A stretch of DNA of 6,375 nucleotides, taken from Pseudomonadota bacterium. Lineage in GTDB: Bacteria; Pseudomonadota; Alphaproteobacteria; Rs-D84. The stretch covers positions 1 through 6,375 of the forward strand of contig JAUNMD010000059.1 in the NCBI GenBank assembly GCA_030531915.1, in the 5' to 3' direction. The translations under genes and the position numbers were made by a program. Positions 1 to 4,747 of this stretch are shown here, in pieces. A model generated the notes under the pieces. That model was given only the letters and a program-made list of their open reading frames with translations, made no database searches and was not told the DNA's origin. Every line of letters starts with the position of its first letter. Within the stretch, counting starts at the first letter, position 1.

Positions 1-76
1 ATTATAAAAAGGTATAAATCGGTCAAGGCAATTATATTTTACAAACAAAAAATACAGTAATTACAGTTTAATAAAA

Positions 77-96
77 TTTATTTCATGTGAAATAAA
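77..96. repeat. Inverted repeat (dyad) upstream of the first promoter
   Basis: Two perfect 9-base arms, TTTATTTCA and TGAAATAAA, flank a 2-base TG centre. The dyad lies just upstream of the -35 box at 103-108, about 42-61 bases before the predicted transcription start, where activators often bind. The central 16 bases (80-95) reappear in reverse complement at 1079-1094, on the other side of the gene. It could be a regulator site or one end of a small cassette; the sequence does not decide between them. Confidence 0.55.
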
Positions 97-102
97 CCAC
101 AT

Positions 103-130
103 TTGACATGCGCGTATTTTGTTATACAAT
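103..130 (+). promoter_or_regulatory. Sigma-70-like promoter for the HExxH gene, probably leaderless
   Basis: A perfect -35 box TTGACA (103-108) is followed by a 16-base spacer and TACAAT (125-130), which matches the -10 consensus at 5 of 6 positions. Only 7 bases separate the -10 box from the ATG at 138, so transcription should start at or next to the start codon. No Shine-Dalgarno sequence precedes that ATG. The rest of 1-107 is AT-rich and shows no gene. Confidence 0.7.
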
Positions 131-137
131 TTATAAT

Positions 138-1061
138 ATGCGGTTCAAAACACTGTTTACTTTATCAACATCTGTTGTCGCCAGCGCAATGTTGTGCTGG
201 GGCGGGGTGAAAAAACATCAAAAAACACCGGTAAATGCCGGCAAATTTTCAACCGTCCAGACGCTTAAAATTACCAGCGATACAATCCGCGTAACCGATT
301 CGAATTTTAACCGCGTTTCTAAAACAGCGGCGGCTGGATTATTTTTCCCGTATGAAAACAGGGTTGTTGTTTTTCATTTTGAACCGATGGATACCACTGC
401 ACGCGTGCTGCATTTCTGTGATATGAATAATCAAATGAAACCACTGGTTCGTCGGCACGAGGTTGAACATGCACGCAAGGCGATATTTACCCACCAAGAC
501 GAATTGCATTCGCCATATGTGCGTGGGCAGATTGCCGCCATGAATGAAATCATCGCGCCTGCGGCCGAAATTATAGAGGCACTGGATTGGCGCGCAACGC
601 ATGGCCGTCGTTTCCCGACGTTGTCAAATTGTCTGGCACGTGCCGACCGTGATATAACGCGTATGGCGGACACATTAAAAATGACATGGCCATTGGATTT
701 TAACAGACCAGAAATCGCAACACTGGTTATGAAATACGCGTTACAAAAATTCCAAATTGAATTTAACCGCGGCGTTTATCGCACAACAATACGACGCGCG
801 ACCGAATCGGTATCAGACAAAAAATACACACCAAACGACCAATGCGGTTTTCCATACCAAGACATGTTATTCTGTCCTGAATCAGATATGTGGGCACCAA
901 TGTGGTCATTTAATTCACTGCGTGGGCGTGTGAACCCATGGGTGTTTGCAGATATCAATATGCGCAAAAAATTACTGGGCGACGTGGAAAAATGCGTTGA
1001 ATCCTCCAGTAATGTTACCGGTCAAAAACCACCATTTTTAATAAATGCAAAAACGCGCTGA
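138..1061 (+). CDS. Exported protein of unknown family with an HExxH motif
   Basis: I do not recognise this 307-residue protein. Residues 1-23 look like a signal peptide: basic MRFK, a hydrophobic stretch, then an A-S-A cleavage region. This implies a periplasmic, secreted or anchored location. Residues 107-111 read H-E-V-E-H, the HExxH zinc signature of many metallopeptidases. A helical stretch follows with Glu137 26 residues after the second His, a spacing compatible with a third zinc ligand of the gluzincin type. Six cysteines (20, 94, 165, 236, 246, 286) would suit disulfides after export. I chose ATG 138 over the in-frame ATG at 108 because 108 lies inside the -35 box and the signal peptide begins properly at 138. 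A copy of the RCCGGnAAAT element encodes T-P-V-N-A-G-K at residues 30-36, just after the signal peptide. That it is a real gene is likely; protease activity is only inferred from one short motif. Confidence 0.8.
   Translation: MRFKTLFTLSTSVVASAMLCWGGVKKHQKTPVNAGKFSTVQTLKITSDTIRVTDSNFNRVSKTAAAGLFFPYENRVVVFHFEPMDTTARVLHFCDMNNQMKPLVRRHEVEHARKAIFTHQDELHSPYVRGQIAAMNEIIAPAAEIIEALDWRATHGRRFPTLSNCLARADRDITRMADTLKMTWPLDFNRPEIATLVMKYALQKFQIEFNRGVYRTTIRRATESVSDKKYTPNDQCGFPYQDMLFCPESDMWAPMWSFNSLRGRVNPWVFADINMRKKLLGDVEKCVESSSNVTGQKPPFLINAKTR
227..246 (+). repeat. Decamer-pair element, copy 1 (in the HExxH gene)
   Basis: ACCGGTAAATGCCGGCAAAT is two ten-base units, each beginning RCCGG and continuing nAAAT. 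It is read as P-V-N-A-G (codons CCG GTA AAT GCC GGC) just after the signal peptide. See the copies at 1297-1316, 1948-1967 and 4213-4232. Confidence 0.65.
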
Positions 1062-1078
1062 TTTCAAGAAATTATTGC

Positions 1079-1094
1079 TTATTTCACATGAAAT
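1079..1094. repeat. Reverse-complement copy of the dyad at 80-95
   Basis: TTATTTCACATGAAAT is the exact reverse complement of bases 80-95. It lies between the convergent ends of the HExxH gene and rsmG, and its last base is part of the rsmG stop codon. The first gene is therefore flanked by the same motif in opposite orientation. As a terminator it would be weak: short AT-rich arms with no T-run after them. Confidence 0.5.
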
Positions 1095-1654
1095 TACCGG
1101 AAATTTTTGATAATTATAATATACCCATCACCAGTGCGTGATTTTACCAGTTCATAATCGAATTTGTACTTGGTTTGGGCGGTTGCAATTTCAGCCGATA
1201 TTTCCCGGCCTTTTAATAAAAAAAGCCGGCATTTTGTTTTGGCAACATAGTCCAAAATTTTAATCAGTGGTGCAAACGCACGTGCTGTGAACACAATATT
1301 GCCGGTATTTGCCGGCATTTTTTTAACAAAATCTTCGACCCGACCGTGATAAATGGTCAAATTCTGTAAATCCAGACGTTCTTTGACCGCGTTCAGAAAT
1401 GCGACCTTTTTACCAATCGATTCGATACATGTCACGTGCCAGCCCAAAATAGCCAACACGACCCCAGGAAATCCAGCCCCACTGCCCAAATCGATAATTT
1501 GTGCATCGGGTGGCAAAACGTCCGCCAGTTGCGCCGAATCGGCAAAATGACGATTTTCAATATCAGACAGCGTACTGGGCGCGACCAAATTCATCTTGGC
1601 CGACCATTCGCGTAACGTATCTGCGTACTGTTCAAATTTGACTTTATTATCCAT
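1094..1654 (-). CDS. rsmG: 16S rRNA (guanine-527-N7)-methyltransferase
   Basis: RsmG (GidB) transfers a methyl group from S-adenosylmethionine to N7 of G527 in the 530 loop of 16S rRNA; in known bacteria its loss gives low-level streptomycin resistance. The 186 residues show the family pattern: an N-terminal L-R-E-W-S-A-K-M-N-L-V segment (14-24), R-H-F-A-D-S (35-40), the SAM-binding loop D-L-G-S-G-A-G-F-P-G (55-64), the acidic end of the next strand at E78, the T-A-R-A-F motif (123-127) and L-K-G-R-E (147-151). It is slightly shorter than the roughly 200-residue norm, mostly through compact ends. The start at 1654 gives the expected N-terminus; the next Met (21) falls inside conserved sequence. 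Its start is 21 bases from that of the divergent TPR gene, with no Shine-Dalgarno. In many bacteria rsmG sits beside mnmG and parA/parB; here it does not. A decamer-pair element encodes residues 113-119. Confidence 0.96.
   Translation of the reverse strand: MDNKVKFEQYADTLREWSAKMNLVAPSTLSDIENRHFADSAQLADVLPPDAQIIDLGSGAGFPGVVLAILGWHVTCIESIGKKVAFLNAVKERLDLQNLTIYHGRVEDFVKKMPANTGNIVFTARAFAPLIKILDYVAKTKCRLFLLKGREISAEIATAQTKYKFDYELVKSRTGDGYIIIIKNFR
1297..1316 (-). repeat. Decamer-pair element, copy 2 (in rsmG)
   Basis: Read on the minus strand this is GCCGGCAAATACCGGCAATA, again two ten-base units. The codons CCG GCA AAT ACC GGC give P-A-N-T-G, the same reading frame as copies 1 and 3, in what appears to be a loop between conserved RsmG motifs. 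Confidence 0.6.
1300..1324 (+). terminator. Terminator-like hairpin antisense to rsmG
   Basis: On the plus strand TGCCGG and CCGGCA form a 6-bp stem around the loop TATTTG, followed by seven T residues (1318-1324). This is the form of an intrinsic terminator. It lies inside rsmG, on the opposite strand, about 240 bases beyond the end of the HExxH gene, which has no clear terminator of its own. It is built from copy 2 of the decamer-pair element. Function is unproven because the same bases are constrained by rsmG coding. Confidence 0.4.
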
Positions 1655-1666
1655 ACGCGGTATTCT
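1638..1666 (+). promoter_or_regulatory. Promoter for the TPR-gpsA operon, near-leaderless
   Basis: TTGACT (1638-1643, 5 of 6 to consensus) is separated by exactly 17 bases from TATTCT (1661-1666, 4 of 6). The ATG follows after 9 bases, so the transcript would have an untranslated leader of at most about three bases. The -35 box lies within the first codons of rsmG, and the -10 box overlaps the rsmG -10 on the other strand. Confidence 0.6.
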
Positions 1667-1670
1667 AGCA
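1662..1670 (-). promoter_or_regulatory. Extended -10 promoter element for rsmG, leaderless
   Basis: The minus strand reads TGCTAGAAT: an extended -10 (TGn) joined to TAGAAT, 5 of 6 to consensus. Seven bases later comes the A of the rsmG ATG, so transcription probably starts on the start codon. The -35 position (TTCTAT, plus-strand 1685-1690) is poor, as is usual for extended -10 promoters. No Shine-Dalgarno is present. Confidence 0.55.
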
Positions 1671-1675
1671 CAGTT

Positions 1676-3292
1676 ATGAGAAAAATAGAAAGTTTATTTA
1701 TTGGGGCGGCGTGTTTGGCCACTGTATTGGGGGCTGGCGTCGCGATTTGGAATCACGAAAGTACGCCACGCGTGGCATCGTCGCATGAATTTCCGATTAC
1801 GCCACATGGGGCGTATCTGGCGGCACGACACGCGATATACGTGAATGATTTTGACCGCGCTGTCGAATTTTCAAACGTCACACGCGATGTGCAATTTGAC
1901 GCGGTACAAAATGCGCGCTATTTATCTGAATTTTTATCTGGGAAAATGCCGGAAAATGCCGGTGATTTGAAAAAGGCAACCGCGCCCGCGGCAAAATTGA
2001 TTTATGACGCATATTTGGTTGCAAATGATGATTGGGACGCGTTCTATAAACGGCATAAAAACGATAAGTCCGCATTGATGGCGTCATTCAAGATTTGGTC
2101 TATGATTGGCAATAATCGCCGAACAGAGGCATTAAAGTTCGTCGACAGCACACCAACCAACGATGCATGGAAATCGTTTATGCGCGGGCAAATTTACGCC
2201 GAAACCGGCAACGCCAAACGTGCCGCCGAAGAATTTGCACGTGTGCGCTGTGATTTTATGAATATAAACGATTATAGATATATAATGTCGTTCTATATTC
2301 ACAATGATATGACCGATGCGGCAGACGCACTGCGTCGTGATTTTACATCGCATTTGGGTGGTATGTATATGTTGGAATATACCGACATTCCAGCGTGGGA
2401 AAACTTTGCGGGAACAAAGAACGCGATGGCGTTCAGTTTGGTTCAGACCGTATCGCACACCCAGATTATGATGTATTCAGACCTGTCGTTGCTGATGCTG
2501 CGATTCGCGGAAATTACCGGTCCGAATTTTGGCAATAACAATGATGCTATCAACTATTATCTGGGCCAGTTTTTCTTTAATAACGGTGGCGATTACCAGA
2601 CGTATTTTGACCGCATTGACCCGTCCAGCCCATATTACCTGTTTGGCGTCCTGCGCAAGGCAGAGCGGGGCGAAAACGCCGCGGCATTGGAACGCATTGT
2701 GAAAATAAATCCGCTGTTTGTGCCGGCGGTTGAACAGTTGGCCGGTCACCACGTGCATCAGGGTAATTATCGCGCGGCATTGCGCACGATAAAGCGTGCG
2801 TTGGACAATCCAAATTTGACCGAGGGCGGACGTGCGCGTTTCTTGCGCAATCGGGCATATGTGCACTATGCATTTGGCAAATATGACGATGCCCAGCGTG
2901 ATATAAATTCCGCAACACAGGTTCTGGCCATGGACGGCGATGGCATGATTATACAGGCATTGGTATGGGCGGCCCAGAATCAAGAACTGGACACGGCATA
3001 CGATTATGCGATGAAGGTTTTGATGCGCGACGTTCGCAATGTACGCGCATGGGACGCGGTTGGCGTTACGGTTGCCGCCCGCGAAGGCACAGCCGAAGGC
3101 ATCAAGATTATGGAAGAGGTCACCGAACGTACACACGAATGTTCACTGTTATATATGCATTTAGGTGATATGTACGCGGCGGCCGGCGAAAAAGAACAAG
3201 CGCGCAAGGCATATCAGGCGGCGATTGATTTATCAAATGATGGTTGGACAAGTATGCCCGCGCTGCAAAAGAAACTGAGGAAACTGAAATGA
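1676..3292 (+). CDS. Tetratricopeptide-repeat protein, membrane-anchored or exported
   Basis: The 538-residue protein starts with a basic M-R-K and a hydrophobic stretch (about 7-25), which could be an uncleaved membrane anchor or a signal peptide, so the bulk should lie in the periplasm. TPR-like helix pairs can be read at about 165-190 (G-Q-I-Y-A-E-T-G-N-A), 350-378 (H-Q-G-N-Y-R-A-A-L), 387-415 (F-G-K-Y-D-D-A), 424-450, 458-484 and 490-520 (L-G-D-M-Y-A-A-A-G-E). TPRs are protein-interaction scaffolds; no catalytic motif is visible and the partner is unknown. The region 195-320 is less regular and rich in aromatic residues. The stop overlaps the gpsA start (ATGA), so the two are co-transcribed and probably translationally coupled. 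The start is supported by the promoter and the signal-like N-terminus, although no Shine-Dalgarno is present. A decamer-pair element encodes residues 91-97 (M-P-E-N-A-G-D). Confidence 0.88.
   Translation: MRKIESLFIGAACLATVLGAGVAIWNHESTPRVASSHEFPITPHGAYLAARHAIYVNDFDRAVEFSNVTRDVQFDAVQNARYLSEFLSGKMPENAGDLKKATAPAAKLIYDAYLVANDDWDAFYKRHKNDKSALMASFKIWSMIGNNRRTEALKFVDSTPTNDAWKSFMRGQIYAETGNAKRAAEEFARVRCDFMNINDYRYIMSFYIHNDMTDAADALRRDFTSHLGGMYMLEYTDIPAWENFAGTKNAMAFSLVQTVSHTQIMMYSDLSLLMLRFAEITGPNFGNNNDAINYYLGQFFFNNGGDYQTYFDRIDPSSPYYLFGVLRKAERGENAAALERIVKINPLFVPAVEQLAGHHVHQGNYRAALRTIKRALDNPNLTEGGRARFLRNRAYVHYAFGKYDDAQRDINSATQVLAMDGDGMIIQALVWAAQNQELDTAYDYAMKVLMRDVRNVRAWDAVGVTVAAREGTAEGIKIMEEVTERTHECSLLYMHLGDMYAAAGEKEQARKAYQAAIDLSNDGWTSMPALQKKLRKLK
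1948..1967 (+). repeat. Decamer-pair element, copy 3 (in the TPR gene)
   Basis: GCCGGAAAATGCCGGTGATT; just upstream, GGAAAATGCC is repeated twice in tandem at 1941-1960. The codons CCG GAA AAT GCC GGT give P-E-N-A-G, in the same frame as copies 1 and 2. Confidence 0.6.
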
Positions 3293-4158
3293 AGGTAGGG
3301 ATTATTGGCGCAGGCGCATGGGGCACTGCATTGGGCACGATTGTTGCACGTGGGGGCGCGGACGCGGTTCTGTGGTCTTATGATGGCGCAAAAAAGGATT
3401 TTGACGGTGTTGTGTCGCCTGCAAATTTGTCTGTTACGACAAATATGGCTGATATGGGCGAATGCGACGCGTGGCTGATTGTTACGCCGGCGGCGTTTTT
3501 CCGCAACACGGTGCGCAGTGCGGCCCAATATTATGGTGGCCAACCGGTGATTGTTTGCACCAAGGGGGCAGAGCCAGAAACAGGCGAATTTATGTCCGAG
3601 ATTATGGCAACAGAATTGCCCGCCGCGCGTGATTTGGCGGTGCTGTCCGGCCCGCAATTCGCGGCCGAGGTTGCACGTGGCGTTCCAACCGGTTCAACGT
3701 TGGCCACACGCAGCATAATTGCATTACAAACGGGCAAGGAAATATTCAACCAGTTGCATATCAACCCCAGCGACGATATTATCGGCGCAGAAATCTGTGG
3801 TGTGGGCAAAAATGCCGTTGCACTTATTTGTGGTTACAATTCAATCGCGGCGGCGGGCGAAAACGAACGCGCGATGATATTCACCCGCGCCTGGGACGAG
3901 GTCGCACAAATCGGTATCGCCATGGGCGCGAAAATCGAAACATTCTTGGATTTATGCGGAATAGGGGACTTGTTCTTGTCCGCGACATCGGCCACCAGCC
4001 GTAATTTCGCAGGCGGTATGGCGATTGCCCAGGGCGAAACGGTTATCGGCACAGTCGAAGGGATTTTTGCACTGTCGGGCCTGATTCGCCGGGCGGCCGC
4101 ATTGGACGTCGAAACACCAACACTGACCCAGATGCAGGCAAAGATGGGACTGAAATAA
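3289..4158 (+). CDS. gpsA: NAD(P)-dependent glycerol-3-phosphate dehydrogenase
   Basis: GpsA reduces dihydroxyacetone phosphate to sn-glycerol 3-phosphate in the cytoplasm, the entry step of phospholipid synthesis. The 289 residues contain the N-terminal nucleotide-binding loop G-A-G-A-W-G (7-12), C-T-K-G-A-E (90-95, Lys92 at the active site), L-S-G-P-Q-F-A-A-E-V-A-R-G-V-P-T (119-134), G-V-G-K-N-A-V-A (171-178, catalytic Lys174), L-C-G-I-G-D-L-F-L (222-230) and the substrate-binding S-R-N (237-239). It is shorter than the roughly 330-residue norm: the stretch after the first Rossmann strands (about 30-55) is reduced and the last 20 or so residues of E. coli GpsA are absent, though no catalytic motif is lost. 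The ATG at 3289 gives the correct M-K-V-G-I-I-G-A-G start, with GAGGA (3277-3281) 7 bases upstream as the ribosome-binding site inside the TPR gene. An in-frame ATG at 3244 would add 15 non-conserved residues and was not chosen. Confidence 0.96.
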   Translation: MKVGIIGAGAWGTALGTIVARGGADAVLWSYDGAKKDFDGVVSPANLSVTTNMADMGECDAWLIVTPAAFFRNTVRSAAQYYGGQPVIVCTKGAEPETGEFMSEIMATELPAARDLAVLSGPQFAAEVARGVPTGSTLATRSIIALQTGKEIFNQLHINPSDDIIGAEICGVGKNAVALICGYNSIAAAGENERAMIFTRAWDEVAQIGIAMGAKIETFLDLCGIGDLFLSATSATSRNFAGGMAIAQGETVIGTVEGIFALSGLIRRAAALDVETPTLTQMQAKMGLK

Positions 4159-4178
4159 AAGTTTATTGTCTTCGCTGA

Positions 4179-4192
4179 CGCTGCGCGCAGCG
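4179..4192. repeat. GC-rich perfect palindrome after gpsA
   Basis: CGCTGCGCGCAGCG reads the same on both strands and sits in the short gpsA-pal gap. It has no T-run, and the proper terminator follows 14 bases later. It may be a remnant of a dispersed palindromic repeat or a protein-binding site; nothing here decides. Confidence 0.4.
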
Positions 4193-4205
4193 CACAAAAT
4201 TTAAT

Positions 4206-4235
4206 AAAAAACACCGGCAAATGCCGGTGTTTTTT
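4206..4235. terminator. Bidirectional intrinsic terminator between gpsA and pal
   Basis: ACACCGGCA (4211-4219) and TGCCGGTGT (4222-4230) form a perfect 9-bp stem around AA. Five A residues precede it and five T residues follow, extending the stem to 14 bp and giving a U-run on either strand. It suits the convergent ends of gpsA and pal. Its core (4213-4232) is the fourth decamer-pair element. Confidence 0.9.
4213..4232 (+). repeat. Decamer-pair element, copy 4 (terminator core)
   Basis: ACCGGCAAATGCCGGTGTTT is the only copy outside a gene, and here the second unit is arranged so that the pair folds back on itself as the terminator stem. Confidence 0.6.
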
Positions 4236-4252
4236 ATGCAATTAAACAACTA

Positions 4253-4669
4253 TTATTTAACGGTTGTTGTTGCGTTACGGTTGAACTTCCAGACCTGTTC
4301 GCCTGTGCCCTTGACCAATGGACGTTCTTTACCATAAGAAATGGTAGAAATACGTTTTGATTCAATGCCGTCTTTGACCAGAACTGCCTTGGCCGCGTTT
4401 GCACGACGTGCACCCAATGCCAAGTTGTATTCTGTAGAACCGCGTTCGTCGCAGTTACCAGCAATCTGGATCTTTGTGTCTGCGTGGTTCTTCATGTACA
4501 GCGACTGGCCCAACAGGTTGTCGCGCGCTTCGTCGGAAATGTCCGAAGAATTGAACGCAAAGAATACGCGTTGATCGTTCAAGTCAGCAGGTTCAACAAT
4601 GCTGGAACCGCCGCAAGCGGCCAACAAGCCAGCAACACCAGCCAACATAGCAAAGTTTTTAATTTTCAT
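4253..4669 (-). CDS. pal: Peptidoglycan-associated lipoprotein (OmpA-like domain)
   Basis: Pal is an outer-membrane lipoprotein that holds the outer membrane to peptidoglycan and works with the Tol complex during cell division. The 138-residue precursor has a lipoprotein signal peptide ending in L-A-A-C with the lipidated Cys19. Gly at +2 (no Asp retention signal) fits sorting to the outer membrane. The linker is very short, so the mature protein is nearly all OmpA-like domain: V-F-F-A-F-N (35-40), G-N-C-D-E-R-G-S-T-E-Y-N-L-A-L-G-A-R-R-A (71-90), where Asp74 and Arg89 match the residues that bind diaminopimelate in this fold, then Y-G-K-E-R-P (112-117) and W-K-F-N-R (127-131). GGGAG (plus-strand 4677-4681) lies 7 bases before the ATG. 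Pal usually ends a tolQRAB-pal operon; here it is a single gene with its own promoter and terminator. Confidence 0.95.
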   Translation of the reverse strand: MKIKNFAMLAGVAGLLAACGGSSIVEPADLNDQRVFFAFNSSDISDEARDNLLGQSLYMKNHADTKIQIAGNCDERGSTEYNLALGARRANAAKAVLVKDGIESKRISTISYGKERPLVKGTGEQVWKFNRNATTTVK

Positions 4670-4705
4670 GAAAATACTCCCTTGAGTTTCTGTTGCTCGT
4701 GTTCT

Positions 4706-4734
4706 ATCTTATAATGAAATGTTTGAAAAATCAA
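4706..4734 (-). promoter_or_regulatory. Promoter for pal
   Basis: On the minus strand TTGATT (4729-4734) is followed after 17 bases by TAAGAT (4706-4711). The leader of roughly 30 bases includes the strong Shine-Dalgarno GGGAG. The -10 overlaps the plus-strand -10 of the divergent glycosylase gene. Confidence 0.55.
4710..4715 (+). promoter_or_regulatory. -10 box for the glycosylase gene
   Basis: A perfect TATAAT lies 32 bases before the ATG at 4748, leaving a leader of about 26 bases that contains the Shine-Dalgarno AAGGGA (4733-4738). I see no good -35 at 16-18 bases upstream, so strength is uncertain. Confidence 0.5.
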
Positions 4735-4747
4735 GGGAAAACAAAAA

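Noticed and set aside
1..26. Minus-strand promoter (TTGACC at 21-26, TATAAT at 1-6) for a gene to the left
   Set aside because: The spacer is only 14 bases and the target gene would be outside the window, so it cannot be supported.
108..137. Upstream in-frame ATG at 108 for the first gene
   Set aside because: It overlaps the -35 box TTGACA, lies before the likely transcription start, and adds ten residues in front of a well-formed signal peptide.
189..200. Possible lipoprotein box (A-M-L-C) in the first gene
   Set aside because: The residues before Cys20 do not fit [LVI]-[ASTVI]-[GAS]-C; an ordinary signal peptide with an A-S-A site fits better.
1191..1210. Possible fifth decamer-pair copy in rsmG (minus strand, GCCGGGAAATATCGG)
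   Set aside because: It has a mismatch in the second CCGG, is in a different reading frame, and encodes the conserved K-G-R-E motif of RsmG, which explains the sequence.
2204..2220. ACCGGCAACGCC in the TPR gene as a decamer-like element
   Set aside because: It lacks the AAAT spacer and encodes T-G-N-A, a normal TPR turn.
2477..3136. Long open frame (219 codons) on the minus strand inside the TPR gene
   Set aside because: It is Cys/His/Ile-rich with no recognisable domain and lies opposite a clear TPR coding region; it is a shadow frame.
3244..3288. In-frame upstream ATG for gpsA
   Set aside because: It would add 15 charged residues before the conserved K-V-G-I-I-G-A-G start; the ATG at 3289 has a well-spaced GAGGA.
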